A DNA stretch of 64,000 nt, taken from positions 1,071,056-1,135,055 of the forward strand of contig NZ_LT732529.1 in the NCBI RefSeq assembly GCF_900156865.1, read 5' to 3'. The DNA is from Litchfieldia sinesaloumensis. Lineage in GTDB: Bacteria; Bacillota; Bacilli; Bacillales; Bacillaceae_L. The position numbers and the translations under genes are program-made. Below, piece after piece: positions 1 to 8,103 of the stretch (within the stretch, counting starts at the first letter, position 1; each line of letters opens with the position of its first letter). The notes under the pieces were generated by a model, which saw only the letters and a list, made by a program, of their open reading frames with translations, was not told the DNA's origin and did no database searches.

Positions 1-2
1 CA

Positions 3-368
3 CCTGCACCATCTGGACAGCCTGCTGCTCTTCTATTAGCAACTGGTTCTGAAGTAAGTCTTGCTGTAGAAGCACAGAAACAACTTGCAAGTGAAAATAT
101 TGAGGTTTCCGTTATAAGTATGCCTTCTTGGGATCGCTTTGAGGCTCAGTCGCAAGAATATAAAGAGTCTGTCATTCCTAAGAATGTAAAAAAACGATTA
201 GCAATTGAAATGGCGACTCCCCTTGGCTGGGAGAGATATACAGGCGATGAGGGAGATATCCTTGGTATCCATAATTTCGGAGCTTCTGCACCTGGTGAAA
301 TTGTAATGAAGGAATATGGTTTCTCCGTTGAAAATGTCGTCAATCGTGTAAAAAAATTGCTCAAGTAA
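3..368 (+). CDS. tkt: Transketolase, C-terminal fragment
   Basis: The reading frame is open from the left edge and ends at TAA 366-368; the true start lies outside the window. The first codons read PAPSGQPAALLLATGSEV, the start of the transketolase C-terminal domain, and the segment continues to the usual end of the family. Transketolase moves two-carbon ketol units between pentose-phosphate sugars using thiamine diphosphate, whose binding domains are outside the window. The next gene is sirA, as in B. subtilis. An internal ATG at 120 is not the start, because the conserved domain runs upstream of it. Confidence 0.95.
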   Translation, partial: PAPSGQPAALLLATGSEVSLAVEAQKQLASENIEVSVISMPSWDRFEAQSQEYKESVIPKNVKKRLAIEMATPLGWERYTGDEGDILGIHNFGASAPGEIVMKEYGFSVENVVNRVKKLLK

Positions 369-373
369 GTAAT

Positions 374-400
374 AAAAGGGGGTCGACTCGGACCCCTTTT
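374..400 (+). terminator. Rho-independent terminator of tkt
   Basis: The arms AAAAGGGG (374-381) and CCCCTTTT (393-400) pair around an 11-nt loop, and T residues follow. It sits 5 nt after the tkt stop codon. Confidence 0.75.
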
Positions 401-416
401 CTACATAAGAAACAGT

Positions 417-458
417 TTCGACAAAACTAGACCATTCTTACTCCAGTTTCAGACAAAA
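417..458 (+). promoter_or_regulatory. Spo0A boxes and promoter region of sirA
   Basis: TTCGACAAAA at 417-426 is the reverse complement of TTTTGTCGAA, a full match to the Spo0A box core. AGACAAAA at 451-458 is a weaker box (TTTTGTCT in reverse). A TATACT at 477-482 could be the -10, and the second box then lies where the -35 should be, with no good -35 present. That layout is usual for Spo0A-activated promoters, and sirA of B. subtilis is directly activated by Spo0A~P. The transcription start is inferred. Confidence 0.65.
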
Positions 459-514
459 TGCACAGACTCTTTCAAATATACTATTTTTAAAAGGTAGTAT
501 TAGGAGGAAAGAGT

Positions 515-955
515 ATGAGAGAATATCACATATATTTAATAGAAGAAGAATTTGCAACTCATTACTTTGGTCGAGAATCACTAATCTATCACCTGTTCTT
601 GGAACATAACCAATGCGAAACCCATAGAAAAGATGTCCTACATAAACAAATCGAATTTATCACTAGAGCGATTCCTACGTTACAAATTCAAAAGAAAATC
701 GAAACTGGTCTTTCTCATTATTCAGTTTATAAAAGACAAAGTCATATTCACATTATCGAATGGAATGAATTTAATAGCTATGCAAAACTAACAATACATA
801 ATGATTACATTCACCTCCAATCAACAGGGAGTTATGAAGCCGAAACCGCTTTTTTTGAAATCCTGCGAAAATATGATCGATGTTTTTTAGCTATGGATTT
901 TATCGCGAATAAATATGGATGGCTCAACCCCATCAAGGAAAGAAAGTTTGTATAA
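515..955 (+). CDS. sirA: Sporulation inhibitor of replication SirA
   Basis: This 146-residue protein matches SirA (YneE) in length, in its start (YLIEEEFATHYFGRES) and in its end (GWLNPIKERKFV), as recalled from the B. subtilis protein. SirA is made when Spo0A becomes active; it binds domain I of DnaA and blocks new rounds of replication so that sporulating cells keep two chromosomes. An ATG with AGGAGGAAAG upstream fixes the start. It lies between tkt and yneF, as in B. subtilis. Spo0A boxes lie 60-100 nt upstream. Confidence 0.93.
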   Translation: MREYHIYLIEEEFATHYFGRESLIYHLFLEHNQCETHRKDVLHKQIEFITRAIPTLQIQKKIETGLSHYSVYKRQSHIHIIEWNEFNSYAKLTIHNDYIHLQSTGSYEAETAFFEILRKYDRCFLAMDFIANKYGWLNPIKERKFV

Positions 956-1043
956 AAGGCTAGGAAAACACTAAACAAATATTGTATAATTGCTAATGGT
1001 TTAGTACACTGTAGTGAGACAACATGAAGGAGGAAGTTTTTGT

Positions 1044-1268
1044 ATGGAATTATGGTTAGCTATCTTACTAATCGTGGTAGCTTTACTTGGTGGCGTTGCA
1101 TTAGGCTTTTTTATTGCACGTAAATATATGATGAGCTACTTGAAGAAAAATCCACCAATTAATGAGCAAATGCTAAAAGTAATGATGATGCAAATGGGTC
1201 AAAAGCCATCACAGAAGAAGATCAATCAAATGCTAAAAGCAATGAATGGTCAAATGGACAAGCAATAA
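1044..1268 (+). CDS. yneF: YneF family membrane protein (UPF0154)
   Basis: The 74-residue product has one N-terminal membrane helix ([20 protein letters not shown]), then ARKYM and a hydrophilic tail rich in Met, Gln and Lys. The segment [21 protein letters not shown] is characteristic of UPF0154. Its function is unknown. ATG 1044 is chosen because AAGGAGGA lies at 1026-1033; the earlier in-frame codon at 1014 has no such site. The gene sits between sirA and the ccdA region, its B. subtilis position. Confidence 0.93.
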   Translation: MELWLAILLIVVALLGGVALGFFIARKYMMSYLKKNPPINEQMLKVMMMQMGQKPSQKKINQMLKAMNGQMDKQ

Positions 1269-1300
1269 TAGCGGACAAGCATGAAGTCCTACAATCATAG

Positions 1301-1346
1301 AAAGCCACTTTTTTAGTGAGAAATCACTTGAAAAAGTGGCTTTTTT
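1301..1346. terminator. Bidirectional terminator between yneF and the VOC gene
   Basis: AAAGCCACTTTTT (1301-1313) pairs with AAAAAGTGGCTTT (1331-1343) and a T run follows. It lies between convergent genes and can serve both. Confidence 0.8.
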
Positions 1347-1376
1347 ATTGCTAAAAAAATTTAAAAAACAACTTTG

Positions 1377-1766
1377 TTATAAATCCCTTTGATCAATATT
1401 TAATTCAATTAAATTCCCATCAGGATCGGCACAAAAGATTTGCGCAAAACCGCTGACACTATCTGGCTTTTCGAGAACGGTCACATTGTTTATTGACAAC
1501 CAATTTAACGTGTCATAGTAGTTTTCAACTCGTAGAGCGAAATGGCCCTCTCGGCTGTTAATTTTTTTGTTTTTACGGATTGTCTGAGAATCCGGTAGGA
1601 CAATTAAGTGAAGTTGTTGATTTCCAACTTCATACCAAGCACCAGGGAAATCGAAATTTGGACGGTTAATCTCTTTTAGACACAGTATATTGCTGTAAAA
1701 ATCCTTTGCCTTTTCAAGATTTGTTACTGTTAGACTCACATGATGAAGCTCTTTATAATTAATCAT
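1377..1766 (-). CDS. VOC family (glyoxalase/dioxygenase fold) protein
   Basis: The 129-residue product has the paired beta-alpha-beta modules of the vicinal oxygen chelate superfamily: LHHVSLTVTNLEKAKDFYSNILCL at the N terminus and FCADPDGNLIELN near the end. Candidate metal ligands are the His of HHVSL, the His of QLHLIV, the His of GHFAL and the Glu of LIELN. The family includes glyoxalase I, extradiol dioxygenases and fosfomycin or bleomycin resistance proteins, and the sequence alone does not decide among them. The gene is absent from the equivalent B. subtilis locus. It is convergent with yneF and divergent from the ABC pair. Confidence 0.85.
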   Translation of the reverse strand: MINYKELHHVSLTVTNLEKAKDFYSNILCLKEINRPNFDFPGAWYEVGNQQLHLIVLPDSQTIRKNKKINSREGHFALRVENYYDTLNWLSINNVTVLEKPDSVSGFAQIFCADPDGNLIELNIDQRDL

Positions 1767-1933
1767 TCTCAGGTCACCTCAATTTATCATCTATTGAACA
1801 TTATAGTAGAACTTAAAAAGAAATAGAATGATTTGTAGTTATTTTAACCTGTAACCTTTGTTTTATCTTTCTAGAAATATAAAAATTTGGTAAACTATTA
1901 TGGCACTTATTTCGTCTTTTGGAGGACTTCAGG

Positions 1934-3682
1934 ATGAAAATCTTTAAAGATTTAATGTGGTTTTTTATACAGGAGAAGAAATCATATCTAACTGGTATTA
2001 TCTTATTATTGATTGTGGCATTGTTGGAGCTTGTTCCACCGAAGGTAATTGGAATGACAGTAGATTTTATTGCACAAGGAACTCTAACAAGGGAAATACT
2101 ATTTAAATGGTTATTAATTTTACTTGCGACATCAATTACGGTTTATGTAGTTCGATTTTTTTGGCGTATCATGATTTTTGGTTCGTCCGTAAAATTAGCA
2201 AGATTATTAAGAAACCATTTGTTTGAGCACTTTACAAAGATGTCACAGGGTTTTTTCCAGAAGAGAAGAATTGGTGACCTGATGGCACACTCAACAAATG
2301 ATTTACAGGCCATTCAACAGACAGCTGGTTCAGGTGTACTAACATTAGTAGATTCACTGGCTACAGGTGGATTTGTTTTATTAACGATGGCTTTTACAAT
2401 CAGTTGGAAGCTTACGTTAATTTGTCTTATTCCTCTTCCTTTTATGGCGCTTTCTACAAATTATTATGGCAAACTATTACATAGACGTTTTCATAAGGCA
2501 CAGGAAGCATTTTCAAGCCTTAATGATAAGGTACAAGAGAGTGTAAGTGGGATTAAGGTTATAAAAACATTCGGTCAAGAGGAAGAGGATACTGAAATTT
2601 TTCGTAAGCAATCTGATGATGTCGTGGGTAAGAACCTTGCCGTTGCAAAGGTTGATGCGCTGTATGATCCAACCATTTCATTTATCGTGGGAATATCCTT
2701 CTTTCTAGCTATTGTTTTTGGTTCTAGGTATGTTCTCGCTGGGGAAATGACTCTGGGAGAGTTGGTTTCATTCACTACTTATTTAGGGTTATTAATTTGG
2801 CCTCTACTTGCTTTCGGTTGGTTATTTAATATCGTAGAGCGGGGCAGGGCGTCCTATGACCGTGTACAGAAGCTTCTTGCTGAGCCAATGGAAATAACAG
2901 ATTTAGAGGATGCTAGTGATAGGTCACCAACAGGTGATATCGTCTATTCTATTTCGCAATTTTCATTTCCAGGTGAGCAAAAGCAAACGCTTGAAGCAAT
3001 CCATTTTCATCTAACTAGAGGTCATACTCTTGGAATCGTTGGAAAAACAGGTGCTGGAAAAACAACGCTTTTGAAACTATTAATTCGGGAGATTGAAGGC
3101 TATGATGGAAAAATACAAATAGGTGAAAAAGAGATTAAACAGTATACTTTAGATGCATTACGTAGGGGAATAGGATATGTTCCACAGGATCATTTTCTAT
3201 TTTCTGCAACAGTTTCGGATAATATTGCATTTGCAAAACCAGATGCTTCAATGAATGAAATTATTGAGGCAGCCAAACTCGCTAATATCCATGATGATAT
3301 TTTACAATTCACAGACGGTTATGAAACAGTTGTTGGAGAACGTGGTGTGTCGTTATCTGGTGGACAGAAACAAAGAATCTCAATTGCAAGGGCCTTGTTG
3401 ATGAAACCGGAAATCTTGATTCTTGATGATTCCTTATCTGCAGTTGACGCTAAGACTGAAGAGGAAATACTACGTTCCTTACGAGAAACTCGAGATGGAA
3501 AAACGACAATTATTACATCGCATCGTTTAAGTGCAATCCAGCACGCAAATCAGATTCTGGTAATTGAAGATGGAAAAATTATTCAGCATGGTTCTCATGA
3601 TGAGCTTATTTTGAATCAGGGATGGTATCGTGAAATGTATCACCGTCAACAGCTTGAATCACTTGTTGAGCATGGAGGGTAG
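1934..3682 (+). CDS. Heterodimeric ABC exporter subunit, degenerate-site half (YheI/BmrC-like)
   Basis: The 582-residue half-transporter has an N-terminal six-helix exporter domain (about residues 1-300) and a C-terminal ATPase. Walker A GKTGAGKTT begins near residue 370 and the signature LSGGQ is at 474-478. Walker B ends ILILDD, so Asp499 stands where the catalytic Glu should be. This matches BmrC (YheI) of B. subtilis, the noncatalytic half of a multidrug exporter. ATG 1934 is chosen because GGAGG lies 8 nt before it; a TTG at 1919 lies upstream of that site. The partner gene starts 3 nt downstream, with its ribosome site inside this gene. The substrate cannot be read from sequence. Confidence 0.9.
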   Translation: MKIFKDLMWFFIQEKKSYLTGIILLLIVALLELVPPKVIGMTVDFIAQGTLTREILFKWLLILLATSITVYVVRFFWRIMIFGSSVKLARLLRNHLFEHFTKMSQGFFQKRRIGDLMAHSTNDLQAIQQTAGSGVLTLVDSLATGGFVLLTMAFTISWKLTLICLIPLPFMALSTNYYGKLLHRRFHKAQEAFSSLNDKVQESVSGIKVIKTFGQEEEDTEIFRKQSDDVVGKNLAVAKVDALYDPTISFIVGISFFLAIVFGSRYVLAGEMTLGELVSFTTYLGLLIWPLLAFGWLFNIVERGRASYDRVQKLLAEPMEITDLEDASDRSPTGDIVYSISQFSFPGEQKQTLEAIHFHLTRGHTLGIVGKTGAGKTTLLKLLIREIEGYDGKIQIGEKEIKQYTLDALRRGIGYVPQDHFLFSATVSDNIAFAKPDASMNEIIEAAKLANIHDDILQFTDGYETVVGERGVSLSGGQKQRISIARALLMKPEILILDDSLSAVDAKTEEEILRSLRETRDGKTTIITSHRLSAIQHANQILVIEDGKIIQHGSHDELILNQGWYREMYHRQQLESLVEHGG

Positions 3683-3685
3683 ACA

Positions 3686-5473
3686 ATGAATAATAAAATG
3701 AAAAATAAGAACCAAGGGCGTACAATCATTCGACTGCTCTCCTACACGAAATCTCATACAAAAGAATTCATATATGCGTTCACTTTATTGATTCTAGCAA
3801 CTCTAGCGGATATTGTCGGGCCCATATTAATAAAAATATTTATAGATGATTACCTAACTCCACGTAATTTAGTAGTTGAGCCATTAATTTATTTAGGTGC
3901 TACCTACCTTTTAATTCATATTACCAAGGTGATTTTACAGTATTTTCAGCAAGTGAAGTTTCAAGAGATTGCCTTGAAGATTATCCGAGAAATGCGAATT
4001 GAGGTCTTTGCAAAGGTTCATAAGTTAGGATTGAAATATTTCGATAAAACACCAGGTGGAAGTATCGTTTCAAGAGTTACGAATGATACTGAAGCGATCA
4101 AAGACATGTTTGTTGAGGTTGTTGCAACATTTGTACAAAATGGTGTGTTATTGATTGGTATTTTTATTGCGATGTTTTATTTGAATGTACAGCTAGCTCT
4201 ATTTTGCTTAGTATTAATTCCTATTCTGTTTATATTGATGCAATCATATCGAAAATTCAGTTCAAAATACTACCATGATATGCGTGAACGTTTAAGTCAA
4301 CTGAATGCAAAACTAAATGAGTCGCTACAAGGGATGGCAATGATTCAAGTGTTTCGCCAAGAAAAGAGATTGCGTCGCGAGTTTGCTGACATTAATAATG
4401 CGCATTACCAAGCCGGGATAAAAAATATTAAGCTTGATGGTTTATTGCTAAGACCCGCTGTTGAATTTATCTATATATTAACAATTATTATGGTGTTGAG
4501 TTTTTTCGGTATTAATGCACTTGAAAGTCCAATTGAAATAGGTGTGCTTTTTGCCTTTGTAAACTATCTAGAACGATTTTTCGAGCCTGTTAATAACATG
4601 ATGATGCGTTTGTCTCTTCTTCAACAAGCGGTTGTTGCATCACAACGGGTATTTGAACTTCTTGATCACGATGAGCTTGCACCACAAACCATAGGTAATA
4701 TGTATCCCACGATTGAAAAAGGGGAAATTGAATTTAAAAATGTTAGCTTTTCCTACGATGGTAAGCGGGAAGTCTTAAAGAACATATCTTTTACAGCAAA
4801 AAAAGGGGAGACTATCGCACTTGTTGGTCATACTGGTAGTGGTAAAAGTTCTATCATTAATTTATTGATGAGATTTTACGATATCGTACACGGCGATATT
4901 TTAATTGACGGTCATTCCATTAAATCATTTGAAAATGATGAACTTCGCCATAAAATAGGGTTGGTCCTCCAAGATCCATTCTTGTTTGTTGGGACAATAA
5001 GGGAGAATCTACGTCTTAATAATCCAGAAATTACAGATCGAGAAATTGAGGAAGCGGTAAAGTTTGTTCAGGCCGATGGTTTTATAGATAAACTGGAAGA
5101 CGGTTATAATCATCATGTTGTTGAACGTGGAGCAACTTTCTCAAGCGGTCAAAGGCAACTACTAGCATTTGCACGTACGATTGTGATGAATCCAAAAATT
5201 CTCATTCTTGACGAAGCTACTGCCAATATTGATACCGAAACAGAAGAAGAGATTCAAAGAGCACTTGAAAAAATGAGGGAGGGTAGAACAACAATCGCAA
5301 TTGCCCACCGTTTGTCCACTATTCAAGATGCGGATCTTATTTTAGTGCTACACCAGGGGGGAATTGTTGAAAAAGGCACTCATCAAGAGCTATTAGCCCA
5401 AAAAGGGTTATATTATAAAATGTTTTTACTTCAAAATGGTAGTAAAGATAATGTTGAAGAAGCGGTTATGTAA
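3686..5473 (+). CDS. Heterodimeric ABC exporter subunit, catalytic half (YheH/BmrD-like)
   Basis: The 595-residue product is the partner half-transporter: an exporter membrane domain (about 20-320) followed by an ATPase with Walker A GHTGSGKSS. Walker B is canonical, ILILDEA with Glu510. Its signature is altered to FSSGQ (485-489) instead of LSGGQ. In the dimer, this subunit's good Walker B pairs with the partner's good LSGGQ, giving one active site; the other pairing is degenerate. It is shorter than B. subtilis YheH (about 670 residues). It is co-transcribed with the upstream half. Confidence 0.9.
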   Translation: MNNKMKNKNQGRTIIRLLSYTKSHTKEFIYAFTLLILATLADIVGPILIKIFIDDYLTPRNLVVEPLIYLGATYLLIHITKVILQYFQQVKFQEIALKIIREMRIEVFAKVHKLGLKYFDKTPGGSIVSRVTNDTEAIKDMFVEVVATFVQNGVLLIGIFIAMFYLNVQLALFCLVLIPILFILMQSYRKFSSKYYHDMRERLSQLNAKLNESLQGMAMIQVFRQEKRLRREFADINNAHYQAGIKNIKLDGLLLRPAVEFIYILTIIMVLSFFGINALESPIEIGVLFAFVNYLERFFEPVNNMMMRLSLLQQAVVASQRVFELLDHDELAPQTIGNMYPTIEKGEIEFKNVSFSYDGKREVLKNISFTAKKGETIALVGHTGSGKSSIINLLMRFYDIVHGDILIDGHSIKSFENDELRHKIGLVLQDPFLFVGTIRENLRLNNPEITDREIEEAVKFVQADGFIDKLEDGYNHHVVERGATFSSGQRQLLAFARTIVMNPKILILDEATANIDTETEEEIQRALEKMREGRTTIAIAHRLSTIQDADLILVLHQGGIVEKGTHQELLAQKGLYYKMFLLQNGSKDNVEEAVM

Positions 5474-5502
5474 AAAGCCTCTCATTAATTTGAGAGGCTT
5501 TT
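5473..5502. terminator. Terminator of the ABC exporter operon
   Basis: AAAAGCCTCTCA (5473-5484) pairs with TGAGAGGCTTTT (5491-5502) around a 6-nt loop. It overlaps both the stop of the exporter gene and the last codons of the convergent Spo0E-like gene. Confidence 0.85.
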
Positions 5503-5655
5503 CTGATCATTTCCAGTATTATATTGATTTAATAGACCGTCTAGATCTTGGCTTACTTTAATAGTAGGTTCAGCTGTAAAGCCGTGTTTCAAAACAATTT
5601 CAACTAATTCGTTTCTTTTTTGTTCAATTTTAAGAAGAAGTTGTTCTTTTGACAC
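5485..5655 (-). CDS. Spo0E-like sporulation regulatory protein (YnzD-like)
   Basis: The 56-residue product carries the aspartyl-phosphatase motif SQDLDGLLNQY characteristic of the Spo0E family, which removes phosphate from Spo0A~P and so delays sporulation. An N-terminal helix KEQLLLKIEQKRNELVEIVLKHG precedes it, forming the usual two-helix hairpin. A GTG start at 5655 is chosen because GAAAGGG lies 9 nt upstream; an ATG at 5706 would add 17 residues but has no ribosome site. B. subtilis has ynzD in the same interval. The orientation opposite to sirA and ccdA is notable. Confidence 0.82.
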   Translation of the reverse strand: MSKEQLLLKIEQKRNELVEIVLKHGFTAEPTIKVSQDLDGLLNQYNTGNDQKSLSN

Positions 5656-5863
5656 AAGGAATAACCCTTTCTTCGCATAGTATCTCGAGCGGGACGAGTT
5701 ACTCATAGTATAACATATAATGGTAATTGGTGATATATAAGTTATTTGGAAATATATTCAACTTACATACAGTGCTATGACACAAAACTTTCATATTAAT
5801 AATTATGATTATGCATGTTTATTTGCTAGAATTATAATGATGAACTAATTAGGAGTTGTTATC

Positions 5864-6571
5864 ATGGCAGATGTGAATGTGTTCCTTGCTTTTGGTGCTG
5901 GGTTTTTATCTTTTATTTCACCATGTTGTTTACCGCTATATCCAGCCTTTTTGTCGTATATAACAGGAGCATCGGTAAGTGAACTAAAATCAGAAAATGC
6001 AATGTTGCAAAGACGGAGTATCTTACATACAATTTTCTTTTTAATTGGATTTTCAGTTATTTTCGTTATGCTAGGGTTTGGAACATCTTTTGTTGGCCAA
6101 ATCTTTAGTGAATACCAAGATTTAATTCGCCAAGTTGGAGCCATATTTATTATTTTCTTTGGTCTCGTCGTATTGGGAATTTTAAAACCAGGATTTTTAA
6201 TGAAAGATCGAAAAATAGAATTTAAACATCGTCCAGCAGGTTACGTAGGTTCTACCTTTATTGGTATGGCTTTCGCTGCAGGATGGACACCGTGCATGGG
6301 ACCTATTTTAATGTCTGTTATCGCGCTTGCAGGCTCGAATCCTGATTCCGCCATGCTGTATATGGTGATGTACTCATTAGGATTCTCTATCCCGTTCTTG
6401 GTACTTTCATTTTTTATTGGACGTTTGCAATGGATTCGAAAAAACAGTATAAAGATTGTCAAAATTGGTGGATATGCAATGATTATTATGGGTGTAGTAC
6501 TGTATTTTGATTGGATGACAAAAATTATTGCATATGCAACTGCTATTTTTGGAGGATTTACAGGTTTTTAG
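5864..6571 (+). CDS. ccdA: Cytochrome c biogenesis membrane protein CcdA
   Basis: The 235-residue protein has six hydrophobic segments and the DsbD-type signatures of Ccd[21 protein letters not shown] near the N terminus and [12 protein letters not shown] in the middle. The cysteines in the two PC motifs form the electron-carrying pair. CcdA passes reducing power from cytosolic thioredoxin across the membrane for cytochrome c maturation and for endospore thiol chemistry. AGGAG lies upstream of the ATG. yneI and yneJ (ccdB, ccdC) follow as in B. subtilis. Confidence 0.96.
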   Translation: MADVNVFLAFGAGFLSFISPCCLPLYPAFLSYITGASVSELKSENAMLQRRSILHTIFFLIGFSVIFVMLGFGTSFVGQIFSEYQDLIRQVGAIFIIFFGLVVLGILKPGFLMKDRKIEFKHRPAGYVGSTFIGMAFAAGWTPCMGPILMSVIALAGSNPDSAMLYMVMYSLGFSIPFLVLSFFIGRLQWIRKNSIKIVKIGGYAMIIMGVVLYFDWMTKIIAYATAIFGGFTGF

Positions 6572-6613
6572 TCGAATAGCTACCTGAGAATGATATTCAA
6601 GGGGGACCGGATA

Positions 6614-6973
6614 ATGGCTAGAATTTTAGTAGTAGATGATGCGAAATTTATGAGACTTACTCTTACAAATATATTAGTTAAAGCTGACCATGAGGTTGTT
6701 TCAGAGGCAGAAAACGGATTGGAAGCTGTTGAAAAATATAAAGAATATAGACCTGACCTTGTTACAATGGACATCACGATGCCAGAAATGAATGGTATTG
6801 ATGCAGTTAAACTTATAAAAGAATTCGATCCAAAGGCACGTATTATCATGTGTTCAGCTATGGGACAGCAAAAAATGGTTGTTGATGCAATCTCAGCGGG
6901 AGCGAAGGATTATATCGTTAAGCCTTTTGATGAAAGCAGGATTGTAGAAACAATTAATAGAGTTTTAAATTAG
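6614..6973 (+). CDS. yneI: CheY-like response regulator YneI (CcdB)
   Basis: The 119-residue single receiver domain has acidic residues near the start (VVDDAKF), the phosphoacceptor Asp in LVTMDITMPEMNG, a conserved Ser in IIMCSAMGQQ, and the Lys of DYIVKPF. There is no output domain. It resembles CheY closely, but its place between ccdA and yneJ marks it as YneI. ATG 6614 follows AAGGGGGAC at the proper distance; the ATG at 6590 does not. Its role with ccdA is unclear in the known literature. Confidence 0.9.
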   Translation: MARILVVDDAKFMRLTLTNILVKADHEVVSEAENGLEAVEKYKEYRPDLVTMDITMPEMNGIDAVKLIKEFDPKARIIMCSAMGQQKMVVDAISAGAKDYIVKPFDESRIVETINRVLN

Positions 6974-6976
6974 GAA

Positions 6977-7010
6977 AAACCCATTTAAGAGTTTCGTCTT
7001 AAATGGGTTT
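6977..7010 (+). terminator. Terminator of yneI
   Basis: AAACCCATTTAAGA (6977-6990) pairs with TCTTAAATGGGTTT (6997-7010) around a 6-nt loop. The T tail is short. Confidence 0.75.
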
Positions 7011-7056
7011 CATTTACGATTATATTTTCATACGTTAGTAAAAAGGAATGGTTGAT

Positions 7057-7512
7057 TTGGTAATTGCATCTTCAATTGTCGCAATTATGATGGCGATTTT
7101 TGTAACGTTTTTAAGAGCAAAATCTTCACAAAAACCTGCTTCGGTAAAAAAAATCATATTACCACCTGTATTTATGAGTACAGGTGCACTTATGTTTATT
7201 CATCCAATGTTTCGCGTAACACCAATTGAAATCTTTGAAGCTGTTGTGGTAGGGATGCTATTTTCTATCCTTTTAATAAAGACCTCATCATTTGAAATTA
7301 AAGAGAATGACATCTACCTTAAACGTTCTAAGGCGTTTATATATATACTAGTAGGTTTATTGGTGATTCGAATCTTATTAAAATCAGTATTAAGTACAAC
7401 CATAGATTTTGGAGCTTTGAGCGGGATGTTCTGGATTCTTGCTTTTGCAATGATTGTTCCATGGAGGATTGCCATGTACGTTAAATACAAAAAACTTGCG
7501 GCTCGACTATAG
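7057..7512 (+). CDS. yneJ: CcdC-like membrane protein YneJ
   Basis: The 151-residue protein has four predicted membrane helices and the segment KKIILPPVFMSTGALMF typical of CcdC (YneJ); its precise function is unknown. TTG 7057 is preferred because AAAGGA (7042-7047) lies 9 nt before it. The ATG at 7048 is directly adjacent to that site, too close for normal initiation. It follows yneI as in B. subtilis. Confidence 0.87.
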   Translation: MVIASSIVAIMMAIFVTFLRAKSSQKPASVKKIILPPVFMSTGALMFIHPMFRVTPIEIFEAVVVGMLFSILLIKTSSFEIKENDIYLKRSKAFIYILVGLLVIRILLKSVLSTTIDFGALSGMFWILAFAMIVPWRIAMYVKYKKLAARL

Positions 7513-7514
7513 AA

Positions 7515-7548
7515 AAACTCGGCATATTTTGCCGAGTTTGTTTTTTTT
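7515..7548 (+). terminator. Terminator of yneJ
   Basis: AAACTCGGCA (7515-7524) pairs with TGCCGAGTTT (7530-7539), followed by a run of eight T. It ends at the convergent yneK stop. Confidence 0.85.
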
Positions 7549-7972
7549 AGAACAGTTCCTTATAAGGAGAAACGTCTATTTGTTTTTCGTTTAATGTCTT
7601 TAATAAGAATTTATGGTCCCGTTTCGGTGTAGCTATAATGTAACCTCTAATCACTAAATCCTGCGTTATTTGTTTTGCTTTTTCCGATAGGGCCAGTTCA
7701 CCGATTTTTCCCGCTATTTTTTGTCTCGCCACATCGCGAAACAGTTCAGGCACAGGCTTTACCAACTCTTCTAATAATACCTTCTGATCGTTTGGCCACA
7801 AATGACGAGTTTGCTCTATGTAATAATCTTGCCAATCTAAATCTGACTTACCATCTTCCTTTGGAAGTTTCTTCAAAAACTTTCTGAACATAAAAAAACC
7901 GCCAATGGCAAGTAATGTGATAAAAAGGAAAACCCATATAAGAATAAACCATAGAAACCATCCAGATAACAT
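7547..7972 (-). CDS. yneK: DUF2621 family protein YneK
   Basis: The 141-residue protein has one N-terminal membrane helix (SGWFLWFILIWVFLFITLLAIGGFF) and a soluble domain with DWQDYYIEQTRHLWP and a C-terminal part rich in charged residues, as in YneK. Function is unknown. ATG 7972 is preferred: GAGGTG (7982-7987) lies 9 nt upstream, and the GTG at 7984 is part of that site. The position between yneJ and cotM is conserved. Confidence 0.85.
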   Translation of the reverse strand: MLSGWFLWFILIWVFLFITLLAIGGFFMFRKFLKKLPKEDGKSDLDWQDYYIEQTRHLWPNDQKVLLEELVKPVPELFRDVARQKIAGKIGELALSEKAKQITQDLVIRGYIIATPKRDHKFLLKTLNEKQIDVSPYKELF

Positions 7973-8103
7973 GAATTTGTTCACCTCAATGGTTCATTAT
8001 ACCCTATTAGACAAGTGTTTTGAATAACGAAACCAGCATTTATAAAAAAATCCAAAAAATATTCAATTTCATATTATCTGTAGTGAATGGGAATTATAGG
8101 GAT

